Origin: Uranotaenia lowii
Taxonomy: Eukaryota; Arthropoda; Insecta; Diptera; Culicidae
NCBI RefSeq assembly: GCF_029784155.1
Contig: NC_073692.1
Coordinates: 372,996,813 to 373,060,812, forward strand
Reading direction: 5' to 3'
DNA: 64,000 nucleotides
Part shown: positions 47,940-60,700 of the stretch, piece after piece
How positions within the stretch are numbered: position 1 is the stretch's first letter
How the letters are laid out: the number at the start of each line of letters is the position of its first letter
The notes under the pieces: generated by a model
Told to the model about the DNA's origin: nothing
The model's database searches: none
The model's input: the letters and a program-made list of their open reading frames with translations, nothing else
Made by a program: the position numbers and the translations under genes

Positions 47940-50555
47940 TTTTTACTCTTTTTGAATTTTTTGTTTGATTTGTTTTTTTTTAAATTTTGGAAGTTTTTAT
48001 AGTCTTTTTTAATTTCTGTCCTTTTTTTACCATTTTTGTAATTTTGGTCAAATTTTATAAATATTTTGATGATAATTTATTTTTGTGATACAACTTTGGT
48101 AAAAAAAAAATAAATAAATTAAAAAATCAATAATTTAAAATACATATAAATTATACCCAAAACAAAAGTATAAAAAAAAATTATCACCAAAATAAATTAT
48201 CACCAAAATATGTATCAAATTTGACCAAAAATTAGGTACATTTTTTTAAATTTTTTTTTTCGTTTCGATGATAGTCATTTTTTTTTGATGCTGTAGGCAA
48301 TTCTGTAAGTTTTGTAATTTTCTTGTGTTTTCCTTTTACTGTTTCTGCAATATGCAAATTTTCGCTAAATGTTTTTTTCAATCTTCTTTTTGCAAAATTT
48401 TCAAAATGTTTTTTTTTATTAATATGTCTGTAATATCACTTTGGTAATGATAATATTTTTTCATTTCAACAGCAGAATATAAATGAAAAGCTTCATTCAA
48501 ATGGTGAACATGTGGTTTGGATCAAGCTGTGATTCCATCGACGTTTCATAGAAAAACCTTAGAAAGTCAGATTCTTTTTCAATTACATTTGGCATTTGGA
48601 TTGTTTATGCTGAAACAAGAAAATTAAAGTGCTTTGAGGAAGCTAACAAAAAACTTTAATTGAATCATAAAAAAAAATATTTTTGCGTCCAAAAACGATT
48701 TTTTTATTAAGTTTTGTTTACAAAATACTGAACGGCTTTTGGAAGCGATAAAATACAATTTAAGATCAGCTTCTTGATTTTCGAAGAGTAACTCCGTGGC
48801 TTCGATCAAATTTGCGGGATTTGTCCAGGAATTTTGACTTAACATTTTGAAATCAAATTTCGGGATTATGCCAGGTTTTTAGTCAAAATTACCGAAATTG
48901 AAGCCCGATTAAACTGAAATTTTACACAGGTCAGTTTTTGGGGCCTTGAAATACATATGTATGTAAAATGACTTTTTGCTCCCATATGTTTTTTTATCCC
49001 TATTAGGTTTCCGAACATCAGTGTAAAACTTGAGATGATTTGGTTGATTCTTGAGTAAGCCCAACGCGTTTCAATTTTGTGTGCAAGAAAACTCAAGTAA
49101 GCTTGAAATGAAATTGGTCTTTGAATTTTGGTTTTGACTTTTCTTAGTATAATTTCTTGTTAATATTACAAGCAGCTGTGCATTTCGTGGAAAGAGTTAT
49201 AACCATTTCAAAATAAAAAATCTGAATCCATTGAATAGTATTCATAAATGGCAGACTTAGCTTGCTAGAGTTTTTAAAAATTTCATTAAATGTTTTTGCA
49301 GAGGTTATAGGAATCATTAATTCTTTGGCTGTGCAAATCAGTTTTTTGAGATTTTTTATTCTTATCCTACGGTTACACAGCTTTAAAATAAGCAGTCAAA
49401 AACGCGAAAAAAATTTGAAAAAAAAAAGAATAAAACCGAAAGTTTTTTCTGGGGTGAAAGTAAGGTTTGTGCTTTGTTCATATGAACTGTACTGCAAGAA
49501 TCAAGGAAAAATTTTCAACCAAAGTTATATTCTTGGAACTTTTAGTACCTCTCTGGTAAATTTTTAATGAAAAATTTTATTATCGCATACAAATATCCAT
49601 ACAAAATTAAAACTCGTTGCGCTAACTCAGAACTGGATTGATCTCTTTCAAATTTTGTGTGTGTGCAGTATTGCTTAAAAAAACTTTATTTTATGAAAGA
49701 AATGTTTATGAATGAAATGTTTTTCCTTGATGAATGTTAGCTTTTAACATCAAGTTTCCATTAAAAAAAGGATTCAAGCATATCATTTATTCATATATAA
49801 CATCAGAAGATGACACAAAATGTTTGATAAACTTTGAAAAAACCTAAGAACATTCCTTCTTTTTTCTGTATGATTTTCAAATTTAACGCGCAGATGAATT
49901 TATATGGTCGCTTAAAAAAAAAAATCAATATAGTCTACTTCGCAGCCACCCTACTTTATATGTTTATCCTGGCTGGTTCGTATATCAACATGGAAACTGC
50001 GACTGCTGGAAAGTCGTGGGCTCGTTCGGTTCTGTGATAAATTTTTATTTCCAACTCCTTTCCGGCCATGGGTACGCAGCCGAGCGTGGTGCACGGTGCA
50101 TTTTCCCGGTGGATGCGAATGGAGACGAAAAAAATTGGGCACATTTTCTTACAACCCTTTGAAGTTTTTTGTTTTAAAAAAACGTAGTTTTATTTTTAAT
50201 AAGCAATTCCTGTAATTGAATATCTTTTAAATGATATCAAACCATTAAAAAAAGTTAAAAAAATACCAAAATAACAGAAAAGTTTAAAGAGATTCAGTGG
50301 GTAGATAAGTAGAAGATGCTAAAATGTAAGCTCGAATGAATGTTATCGATGTTCGTTTGTTCAAATCGCTGGGAAAATTGCCTAGTTCTACTAATCTCAA
50401 AAATGATAGTAAAAGTTTTAACAAATCAGGCTAGGAAAAAACAAATTCAAAACAAAATGATTTTTAAAACTTTTTTAAAGTTATTTTTTTAAAGAGCTTT
50501 TTAAAAACAAAAAAATTTTCACCAGTCCATAAATTATACATTACATTAAATATCT
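47940..50555. other. AT-rich stretch with repeat scraps; GC-richer patch at 49930-50140
   Basis: Mostly AT-rich. 48890-48950 resembles the fold-back arms of 19.7-22.2 kb (AAACTGAAATTTTACACAGG then TCAGTTTTT). 49930-50140 is GC-richer and non-repetitive, with overlapping frames on both strands and no domain. No gene is supported. Confidence 0.4.
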
Positions 50556-51148
50556 CTGTACAAACACGTGAAAAGGATCTATCTCCATATATGGCGAATC
50601 GAGAAAAACGCGTTTGAAAAAAATACAACCTTTTTCAAATCGCTAATTAAAAATAACTTGAAATTTTTGATTTTTATGAAAGACAAACGATTTTTAGAAG
50701 CATCCTTTATATGTTGGAATAGAGGAATATCAATTTTCATGAAAAAATAACGCGCTATCGTAGATAGAATCTACTTCACGTAACATTTTGTCTAACCTGT
50801 TTATACACCCTTTGCTATTTTCTTATTTTTAGCTTAAGTTACAAGCTCGCATTCATTTGTTACTATGTTTTTATGTTGAATAAAGAGTTAAATTGATTAT
50901 TTTGAGTTTGTTGGCAGAGTAGTAGCGATAAATGGTTTCGGAGTAAAGGGTGTATATCCATATAATGGCAGTTCTGGTTTAAGAATGTTTATAGATCCTT
51001 TACTCAAATTCAGTTTTTAATGTAACGGAATATTATTTTCTCAAAAGGGTTTTACCGTTAAGTAGTGCAAGTGTTGGCCTATCGCGAGGTACTGAAAATG
51101 GTTTTTGTTTACTTTTGGAGATAGATCCTTTTCACGTGTTGGTACAGA
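50556..51148. mobile_element. MITE with 32-bp inverted termini
   Basis: CTGTACAAACACGTGAAAAG continues with GATCTATCTCCA (50556-50587). It is inverted at 51117-51148 with one mismatch. ATCT directly abuts both outer ends (50552-50555, 51149-51152) and may be a 4-bp target duplication. The termini carry CACGTG. The small frame at 50568 starts inside the terminus and is not a gene. Confidence 0.8.
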
Positions 51149-51294
51149 TCTGTTTTTTTAAAATAAAATTTAACCTAGCATATTTTCAACTATTTCTATA
51201 ATACTTTGAGAGTATCACCTAAGTCTTAATTTCGATTTCATTCGCCCATACATTTATTTTTATGATTTCAGCTTGAAGATTTTTTCGTAGTATT

Positions 51295-51697
51295 ATTTAA
51301 CCCCTAAATGTATGCAGCATCATTATTTGCAGAAAAAAATTAAAATGAAATGAAATGAAAATTATTTTTTACTGACCAAAAAATTACTACAATTGATGTT
51401 TTCATGCGTAATGGCCTTCAAAGCAACGCAAATATAATTTCATACGTGTTATAAGATTTTTCATTTAAAACAAAGTTTGTTGCAAGTTACCCCATTTTCT
51501 AAGGAGGGTGAAAATCGCATGTTTTTAGAAAATTAAAAATAACTAAAGAAACCAATATTTTTTCTAACTACGCCAATTTGATGTCCCATCATCCTTAAAA
51601 CTTTTGATGCATAAAGTGTAGGATTAACTGTGAACACAAGTTTTTAAGAAGCCATTGAAGCAGAAAATTGTTGCATGTTACCCCAGTTGACGGTCTA
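51295..51697. mobile_element. Degenerate relative of the 2669-3617 MITE
   Basis: ACCCCTAAATGTATGCAGCA at 51300 matches 3225 almost exactly. TTACCCCAGTTGACGGT at 51678-51694 is a worn version of the right terminus. The left terminus was not found. Confidence 0.5.
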
Positions 51698-52228
51698 AAA
51701 AAAATCTAAATCTAAATTCCGATTAAAAATAAGAGTGAAAGATCAGGTTCGCATAAGTTACCATTAATTTTTTTTTAAATTTTTGGTTTGAAAATCATAA
51801 AAATCTAAAAAAAAACATTCTCTACTAATAGTATTCGTGAAAAAATTTTAAACCACAATTACGTTGTCAACTAGTCTAAAAGCTCCGACTCATTTCAGTG
51901 GTAAGCGGTATAGTTTAAGGATTTTTTGGTAAAACGTTTGTAAAATTTAGAGTTGGTAGTGTCAGTCACTGGAAAAGAAACTGTCTAGAATTATGAATTT
52001 CTAAAGCGCCTCATATTGATTTTTAAAGTTTTTTTTCTTGATGAAGTTATTTTCGAGATATGATGAATTCAAACAGTGGTGTCACAACGCGCCACTTTCC
52101 TTTTAGTTTCTTTGAATTTCTCAATAAAAAAGATTGTTATGATGAAATGCGAAAAGCGACGATCTTTTTTAAAAATGTGATTTAGTGTTTTTGGATGCAT
52201 GTTGGTATGAAATGGTTTTGGAAAAGCA
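51698..52228. other. AT-rich stretch, no gene
   Basis: No element termini or coding signals were recognised. Confidence 0.4.
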
Positions 52229-52229
52229 G

Positions 52230-52306
52230 CCCCCCCCCCCTAGTAAGAAATCGTAAGCAAATGTGAACCCCTCCCATGTGCTTACGTAATTAGTGATCGG
52301 CCCCCT
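52230..52306. mobile_element. Solo terminus of a GGGGCCG...ATTACGTAA-type MITE
   Basis: Reverse complement from 52306 begins GGGGGCCGATCACTAATTAC, then GTAAGC, then a G-rich stretch. Termini of this pattern (GGGCCG, then an AAT-TACGT block) recur in insect Tc1/mariner-like MITEs. A second end was not found, so this is a fragment. Confidence 0.5.
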
Positions 52307-52445
52307 ATGCATTTAGTGATATTTCTAGTGGACAAAATATGATCAAATATTGTTATTTTTTCTATTCTTATCCCCACGAGTAAGTCAAAAATTTCTGATT
52401 TCTAGCCAAAATAAGATGGATTGTGTCATGAATTTGGGTCTAGAT

Positions 52446-53159
52446 TAGGGTTACCATACGTACTCTTTTAAAAGTTCATGTACTCTTTTTCGATCGAGGA
52501 ATCGGCGTACTCTTCTTTTTGTGAAATTTTACGAAATGTACTCTTTTTTTAGGAGACCCATTTAATCAAAAAAATGAACATGTTTGTTTAGTATATGAAG
52601 TGTGTTAACCGCATTTTATATAAGAAATGCGAAAAAAAACTTACAAAAACTTTCAATACCTTACCTAAATACCCCGTATTCATTTTGAGCGCAATTGGCG
52701 TCTTTGAGTATGCAACAAACCCCCGAGAAGCTATCAAGGAGCACAAAAGCAATATACTCAAATGCTTCGTAGCGCACAAATCTAACACATAAATCTTACG
52801 CCTTAAATTTCTGACAAAATCTGGGATTGGATTTAGAAATATTTCAACTAAAGAACCGGACAATATCCGGACAAATCTGACACAAAACCCAGGCTCTTCT
52901 CATGAAAATTCAAGAGAAAAAGTGAAACAATGGAAACTATTTTTTATCGAGTCACATCAGCAGTGTGCAATTAAAATTTTACAATTCCAAAAAATGTTTT
53001 CACGTGTATTTAGGCAATCTGGAATGCTTAGTCAAACTTATTACCCTCAAAATTTAGCTGTATTTGAACGACTTTAAATAACTCTGTTTTTTTTTATTAA
53101 GATTTCCCGTGCTGTTTTTTATTGTACTCTTTTTAGCTTTGCGGGATATGGTAACTCTA
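52446..53159. mobile_element. Non-autonomous hAT-type element with 8-bp duplication GTCTAGAT
   Basis: The left end TAGGGTTACCATACGTACTC and right end (inverse) TAGAGTTACCATATCCCGC share TAG-GTTACCATA. Perfect 8-bp duplications GTCTAGAT flank it at 52438-52445 and 53160-53167. They fit the hAT target consensus, T at position 2 and A at position 7. Both ends also carry a GTACTCTTTT phrase. It is 714 bp long with no transposase; the frames inside (52588-52863) are chance. Confidence 0.86.
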
Positions 53160-53167
53160 GTCTAGAT

Positions 53168-54254
53168 CAATATGTGTTTGTATCAGCTGCATGAGTTAAC
53201 GTTGAAACGCTAGTCGTAAATTCACTGTTAAACACCAACTCATAATAAGAGAAAGTCCATTTCCAATGTCCAATTTATCAGGCAAATTTGCACAAAACAT
53301 TCAATGATTGTAAATTAATAGTTTTTTTAAATAAATTCATAGATTAATACCTTTAACGAATTACGAAGCAGCAAAAAAAAAAAATGATATTTTCACAAAT
53401 TATTTGACTTTCACTTGATTAAATCTTTATGTATTCTTAATCACATCAACAAGGCTAAATCACCTGAATATGAAAATTTGTTGGTGGCAGAGGAGTATGA
53501 GGGAATTCATTTGGTAGTAAAAGAGTATAAGTGCATGTGTTTGGAGCCTAAATCCGAAAGCCTTAATCGGCTCAGACGGTGTATATCTTTTAAACGAAGT
53601 TTGAGTGCTTTATTCTCGAATCCAGCATTTATGCATTTATACCCCTTTAGCTCCAAGGGCCTCATATATTTTTATTCATAAAATGAATTCACGTCAATGC
53701 TGAGCGCATGTTTTTGCTTAGCCAACTTTAAGCCTGAAAATAGTTTAATTTGAATCTAGCAATTTTTTTCGACTTAAAATTGAACATACGATTGCGAACT
53801 GTTCTAAAAATAATTAAATATATAGGTTCGTCTTAATTTGTTGAAAGCCCTTGAAACTAAATGAGCAAATTTTATAATCCAAATTAAGAATAAAAGCAGT
53901 CAAAAGAAGAGCTAAGTACTACGTTAAATAAGTTTTGCTCGAAGAGCTTGAATACTTTAAAGTTTGTTGTAAGTAGTGAGTGATCTCATACCGATCTTTT
54001 GAAAGTAGCTTGATAAGCATACTTTCAAAAGCTTTTCATGGAAAAAAATAGGGGGATAGCTTATGTAAGCTTAAAGCTCTCAATAAAACACCAAAACAAC
54101 TCTCTGGAGCCACTTTAAGTAATCATCGAAAACTTATTTGAAAGTATTCAAAAGAGCTCGGTCCGTTTTTATTCAAAATGTTCGGTACATTTGTATGCAA
54201 GCTCGCGGTCTTTTTAAAGTTTTTTGTTTCTGAAAAAATCCTTATACATATAAA
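53168..54254. other. AT-rich stretch, no gene
   Basis: Background DNA with one CTCTCTGGAGCCAC copy at 54100-54113. The frame 53415-53681 has no recognisable feature. Confidence 0.4.
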
Positions 54255-55071
54255 GGGGAGAGTGGGGTATCATGAGCCACTGTTTATTTATTTTTTAGTA
54301 GTATTTTTCCCAGGGTTCTGTCTGTTAAAAAAAGTGATATTTTTTAGGTTTTGAAAAATGGTGGAGAATATTGAATATTGAAAATACCGAGTAACATTCA
54401 AAGTTTGTGAATCGACCCAAACCGTAATTTTATAATAAATCACATAATTTAAAAAAAAATTCAGGTAATAAAAGAAAGTTGTGTATGAACAAATAGTTTA
54501 AAAAACCTGGCACGTTAACGTTTTGGCAAAATTCCTTATGAAGGATTTATGTTTGTCTTTATCGCATTCAATAAAATTGACCGAATATTTTTCGTAACTC
54601 TTAATTTGGCATTAGAAAACCTTACAGGAATGAAAAACGTATTTTAAGTTACGAATGTGTATAAAACACCAAAACATAGGTGGCCAAAGATACCCCACGT
54701 TATGTAGCCCATGATTTCTCAAAAGCTATGGTTGGCAAATTGCCTTATAAATGTTTCCTGAAAATTTCCTGCTTAATATCAAAAAGGAAGACAAAACTAT
54801 GACCACCAGCATATGAGTATTCTTTTATTATGTATTCTAGGTCTCCCACCGATTAAATATGCGGATGCTTTTTTAATTATTTAAGCAATCTTTCTAGGTT
54901 AGTTAAATAAAAGAAGCATATGATTCGTACACAAGTTAACAACATATGGAAATATATGTTTACGCAGAGCGATGACGATGACAGTTGGATTGGGATTTTT
55001 ATCTCAACACACAACCGAAACATTGATAGTAGCCCACGTTTCCCCATGGCCCACGATACCCCACTCTCCCC
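54255..55071. mobile_element. Second GGGGAGAGTGGGG MITE
   Basis: GGGGAGAGTGGGGTATCATG at the left and its inverse GGGGAGAGTGGGGTATCGTG from the right bound 817 bp. The first 13 bases are shared with the element at 44677-45651, but the interiors differ. The right side abuts TA; the left neighbour is AAA, perhaps a worn TA. Confidence 0.78.
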
Positions 55072-57660
55072 TAGAATTGAAGCAACTGATGCTTCAATTT
55101 TTTTATAATTAATAGTTATACTCTCTGGAGCCACATTTTCAAAATGTTCAAAAGAAATTGATAAAGATTATAGAGGAAATTGATTTTTTCAGCTCAAAAT
55201 TGCTTTAAAACACTGGTTTAACGATAATTTTCGCTTCCAGAGTGTCAGAATCTGTCTTAAAAATTTCAAACATTGCTTTGCTTGAACACAGGTTAATATA
55301 TTTCATAGGTATAGCTTGCATAGATATAGCAAAAGCTAACTAATAAAAGTTGCGGTGATCCAAATATGCATATCAACCTCACGATGATGATATCGATGAC
55401 GTGATGATGCCGATGCTCATGAAGAAGGTAGCTCTATAGGATACTTACAAATGGCAGCAAATAACATTGTAGCTGATGACGATGAAGAGGATAACCACCA
55501 TATGACCAGGATAGGATTGTTTCCTTTTGGTGTTGGAAAAACAACAACAGTAACAGCTACAGTTGGGTTATTAGAATACAGAAGTGCTGACATTTCTGAC
55601 ATAGGGAGGTAAGTAGGTATCTACATATAAAGTTATATGGACTGAATCCAACCACCCACTTCAATGAAGTACAAAGTACAAACATACTAGTTGGTATAGT
55701 TGGGAGCTGATTTCACTTAAATGGCATCCCAATGTCTAAACTGTTCGAGACTATCAGAATGACGTACATACAGCTAAATATGCAATAAATGGAAAAAAGT
55801 TTATTAATATTGACTTTTAGAATTTTTTGAATTGATTTGAAAATATTTTTTACGATTTAAAAACACTGTCACAATTGAGTCCAAAGTTGAAATTCCATTG
55901 AAGTGGCAGTCTTCCTCCAATGGTATTTTTTTCATGAGTTATAAAAACGAATTCAAAACAATCGGTTCCCTTTTTTGGTTGGGAGAGGATTAGGTGGATT
56001 AAGATTCTTCCGTTTATTCGAGAAGAGGGACTGTCTTTTAAAGATTGTTTTTCCAAAACAAGCTGTTGGCTATCTAAACATCCCTTTCTGGAGGCAAAAA
56101 TGGTGTAAAATATCTCAAAAATATAGCTTTCTGTTTGAGAGAATGAATGGAACAAAAAAAAAAGGAAAACAATGGTATCACACCCTTCGAAAACGTAAAA
56201 AAAAGAATGCACGGATTTTATGGGCCATGAATGTTAATGAGATTATCCGAACCATTTGCAGCGGTGTTATTTGAACTGAGCTGAGGGTCACAAAGTTGTT
56301 TTTCCATTGGAGAAGGTGGATGAAATGACCTTTTTGATAATGGGGAACTCGTTATGCTTTGAACATAAACAAATCCTTTTGATATTGATTGATGTTCGCA
56401 TTTTTTTTCAATCATAATCAAATTCAAATTTCAAGGCTCAAGTATCCTACAATTATTCGATGGTAAAATTCCATTTAAAAATCAGAACAAACTCAATTCG
56501 TTGAGTCATAAAATCGCTCCACTCAACCCAGACGCACATTTGTCTGTTTCAATTTTCTGATAGCTCTCCCTAACAGAGCTTTGCGGTTGCAAAACTTCAT
56601 TTAAGTTTGGATTTAATCCAACAAAGATGCTGAACGGATTTTTATCTTCCCCTCTTTTCAGCCATTCATCCAATCCAGTCTAGAATTTGTGGCACCACTT
56701 TTGGCATCCACATCTAGTAAGATGGGGAAGCTCACCCGGCACGAACTTAGCAGACGGACTACTTACATGCATAAATCGAGGGAGGGCAATCGGTAATGCA
56801 ATGGGAAATACTCCTTCGCATCCCTACTACCCTTGTCGAGAATCTGGGTCAGTCACTGCAGAAAGATGAACGGAACGATTTTTGACAATCGTTCGTGCTG
56901 CAATTTTTTTTACTCAAAGTTAAGGATGACTGAAAATTTTTAGGAGTTTGGAAAATGATGGATTTAAATAACTTGTGTTACTTACGGAAGCTGCGAAAAT
57001 GACTGCATCTTTTTTTAAACATAATTCTTACAATTTGTTGATAATTTCGGACTTACATCTTTAAAAAAAAAACAAAGAAAATTTCAAATTCAATTCGAAT
57101 TAGATGAAATCCGCCAGTAAAAATCAAACCTCACTTTTTAACAACTTTTCTAAAGTTTATGCCTGGAAAAGAAATTTTCCTCCCTAGTTTGAGAAACTGA
57201 TTTCAGTGAAATTTTACGACCAAATTGAAAATCTGGAATCGGAGTTTATTTTTTATCATTAGTTTTGGTGATATATGTACAAGAAAAACAGTAAATCAAA
57301 AATAAAAAATATTAAAGAAAAATAAAAAAAAATCTGTAATATATAACAAAAAAAAAACAAAATCACTTATGGTGTTTGAGAAAGATGATTTTTTATGTTA
57401 AAATTTACTAAATAAAAATCTTCTTGGAAGTGTAGAACTTTGTGGATGGATTGCTATCTTTTATTTTTAGTAGATTCACCATTGATTCCAAGCTAGATTT
57501 GTTTCGATAAAAACGATTGAAAATTTGATTTAAAGTTTTTTTTAAAATCAAACTTTTTGAACAGTTTTTTTCAGTTTTGAAGATAAAGATTCTCAAAGAC
57601 TACAAACGTTGTAAATCAAAACTTACAAAAACTTTATGAAATGTTCATTTGTTTATGTCA
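55072..57660. other. Low-repeat stretch, no confident gene
   Basis: This holds a GAT-rich patch at 55380-55400 and moderately GC-rich patches at 55440-55600 and 56500-56870, with CTCTCTGGAGCCAC at 55121-55134. Frames such as 56687-56869 and 55417-55602 have no domain or splice support. Possibly intronic unique DNA. Confidence 0.4.
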
Positions 57661-57685
57661 ATAATAAAACATATGTTATTAAAAC

Positions 57686-57775
57686 CTCGGACTCTACTGG
57701 CCGAGCAATCTAACGGGTTTTACCTGTCGCTTCCGGAGGTTTCCGCTGGGGTTAGTTCTAATTTCGGACCTTGAT
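57686..57775 (+). other. tRNA-Leu-like or SINE-head relic
   Basis: A GC-rich island in AT-rich DNA. TGGCCGAGCAATCTAACGG (57698) resembles the A box and D arm of tRNA-Leu (TGGCCGAG). A weak B-box-like GGTTAGTTCTAA follows at about 57750. Acceptor pairing is poor, so at most it is a remnant. Confidence 0.3.
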
Positions 57776-59412
57776 TGGAAAAGCAGTATTTTACAAAAGA
57801 ACTCCTTGATTTATTTGAACGAGCAAAAAGTACGTGTGATTTTTCTTCTATCTGACGTACAAGTCAAAATTTTATTCAAATTTTTCACTGCCTGCTATGA
57901 TCTAATCTCGTTGTAACATATGTCTTTTGGCATGTAAAGCATTTCAAAAAACCTGACACGAAGCTTGGTTCCAGCGAGACATTGCTTAAAGAATTAAAGA
58001 ATCAAATTGGTTTCAGAAACTCGAAAATGACCTTAAATAGACTCAGTCTATTTTAATTTTGAATTTTGAAATTTTTAGTAAAAGTTGTTTAAAAGCTAAA
58101 GTTCTTCCATAATTTCATTACTAATCATTTTCATAATTAAAAAATTGTGTATATCATTACAAATTTTATGCAGATACAAATTATTATTCAAGAAACCAAT
58201 TTTAGTCACAATTTAATGTTGTATTTCTTGTTCTTCAACTCCATATTTAACCTCAAAATTTAACCTTTTCTGAGGTGCAATGAATTTTAGAGTTAATTTT
58301 GAAAACTTTGAAATATTACAAAAAAAAATTAGGGTAAAGTTTCAATCAACGTTCTTCAAGATCCCAGGTAATTTTTACATCTGCGAAAAAAATTATTAAA
58401 GTTTACTTCTTGTTTTTTTTCCAATCCTGTGAAATAAAATAATTCCATCAAATTTTTAAAGAAATATTAACCAAATTGAATTCAAGATATTTTAAAAAGC
58501 GAAAAAGAAAACGTCTTGCAGATTTCAGCAAATTTGTTATATGAAATATAATTTATATATTTTTTTAAACTTATAAATGTTAGAAGTTCTTGTCGGTAAA
58601 CTGTTTATATTTTATTTTTTTAAATAAATCTGCATCATCATCATTGTCATCATCATCATCATCATTATCAAAATATTATTTCTGATTTGATTAAAGTATA
58701 ATAAACGAATCAGTTTTTTTTCTTTCATATAGATTTGTTAGTGAATAAATTATATCATTAATTGATTATAGTCAAAACTGATTCACTTTTTATCTTATTT
58801 CTAAACTTATTATTACTAAAACGAGAGATGACTGAAAAAATGTGCCAATAGATTCAGCTTTAATACATCAAACTATTTCAGATCAATTATTCAAACATAG
58901 GGACCAAACATTTATCGTTTTCATCTTCATTTTAATTTATGAAGAGTTCAATCACTGTTAGTTTCATTTGTTAAATTATTTTATCGACATTTCAAGACTA
59001 TGAAAATTGCAGGCGAATAGAAAGTTAGAAGAAATGAAAAGATCTATAAAAGGAGTGAGTAGAATTTGATTTGTAGCATTTTCATCACATGTCATCAATT
59101 TGTTCCTCATGAAACGAATTTTCATTTTCAATATCTGGAAATGTTCTTACTAAAACATCATAACTTTTATCGATTAGGGCGATCAAATGAATTTAAATTT
59201 TATTTCAATTTTCAAATTAATTTACTGAATTTTATAGTCGAACCAATGAAATTTTTTTAAAAATATTTTCAATAAGTCAGCTTTGTTCTTCAACTCTTCA
59301 ATTTTTTTTGTTCTGCAAATTATATTTCCATTGCACTTGTAACCGCGTAAATTTAAATATTTTGTAACTTTTGTAGCTTTTTATTTTGATACCTGGATGC
59401 ATTTGATCCGCC
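57776..59412. other. AT-rich stretch, no gene
   Basis: It includes a CATCATCAT run at 58632-58668 (trinucleotide repeat). Nothing else was recognised. Confidence 0.45.
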
Positions 59413-59650
59413 GCCGGTTGTGGCCTAGAGGATAGCGTTCCAGTCTTCTAAGCCAGAGTCCATGAGATCGAATCCCGATCACGGCACATATAGTACTCTT
59501 TCTGTGGTCTGGTGGTTTTAGCATTTGTAAGATGCTAGCCATAATTCCTTGAAAGATGTACGCTTTAGAGTTAAGTAAATTAGATCTCTTCAAAGAAACA
59601 TGAAGTTTCACTGAGATCCTATATGTGTGTGTTCGTTTAAAAAAGTCATT
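59413..59650 (+). mobile_element. tRNA-Arg-derived SINE
   Basis: The head (59413-59486) reads as a tRNA: acceptor-like GCCGGT opposite ACGGC, an A box in TGGCCTAGAGGATAGCG, anticodon-loop sequence CTTCTAA (anticodon TCT, Arg), and B box GATCGAATCCCGATC. A tRNA-unrelated body of about 150 bp follows and ends in A-rich GTTTAAAAAAGTCATTTAAA, as SINEs do. tRNA-Arg-derived SINEs are known in mosquitoes. No clear target duplication was identified. The minus-strand frame across it is a shadow. Confidence 0.7.
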
Positions 59651-60640
59651 TAAAAAAAAAATTTTGAATGTTAAAAAGAATTTTATCTATGACTTTGATC
59701 ACTCACACTCTTGAAATAAAATTGATTTTTTTTTCACCAAATCCTATTCTAATCTATTTTATTCGATAACTATAATCGTGATTATGTACTTTCTTAGAGT
59801 CAATGTTTGATTGTATTTTAACTATTGAAAAAGATAGAAAAGTTTGTCAACAATCAAAAAAAAAAAAAAAATGAGAAACTTTGACCTTAAATACCAAAAA
59901 AAAATGGAAACCATTTATCCCATTTTATCCCAATCAGGTATGATATCAAAGATGTATGATAAAACCTTCTGAAAAAAGTCATTTTGGAAAATAACTCTTT
60001 GTGATACGGCATTTTTAAAGAAATCTCAGTATTTATTCAAATACCGTTAGCAAAAACATAATTTTCACGAAATGATTTTAAAATTTTGGCTTACACAAGT
60101 TTATTTGAAACCTAAACGAGTATAAATTTATATAAAGCATGTTTAAATCAAAATTTGGAAAATTCGATTGAAAATAACTCTTTCGCTCACGTTGTTTGTA
60201 TGAAATGCAATTTAAAACTAGCAATTTGATGGATCGCTTGGAAAGTAAACATATTCTTTTGAACGATAAACGTTTTCAAAACACCGTTTCTGGGATTTAT
60301 GGGATTGATCAAAATGATCAAAATTTAAAAAAAACTGGTTCGAATCAAAATTGATTTGAATTTGTAAGTAAATTGTTCCAATTTTTTTTGTTATTTTAGC
60401 ATTTTACAATTAGTTTTATGTAAAAATTAAGTCTTGTGGTAAAAAATTCTTAAAAATTCTCATTTTGAAATACTATTTGTTTTCAAAATTATTTTGATTG
60501 TTTTTGATTTGATTTTTTTATATAAAAATGTATTTGAAATAGAAATAATTCAAAATTTCTTTGAAGATCTTTTACAAAGCTATTAGTTTTGTATTTTTGT
60601 TTATGAAAATAGATAATTCTTCTAAAAAAATATTCTACAG
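59651..60640. other. AT-rich stretch, no gene
   Basis: Background DNA only. Confidence 0.45.
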
Positions 60641-60700
60641 CAGGGGTGGCCAAACCATGGCCCGCGGCTGTCTTTTTGTGGCCCGCGAAGCTTTTTTCAA
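60641..60700. mobile_element. hAT-type left terminus (solo or truncated)
   Basis: CAGGGGTGGCCAAACCATGG is followed by CCCGCGGC...TTTTTGTGGCCCGCG. CAGGGGTGGCCAA with GGCCCGCG just inside is a familiar hAT terminus in animals. No inverse end was found downstream, so the element is truncated or diverged. Confidence 0.6.

Noticed and set aside
54100..55134. Two CTCTCTGGAGCCAC copies as ends of an LTR retrotransposon
   Set aside because: Only 14 bp match, the flanks differ, and the DNA between is a MITE with its own termini.
59381..59611. 76-codon minus-strand frame
   Set aside because: It is antisense to the tRNA-Arg-derived SINE.
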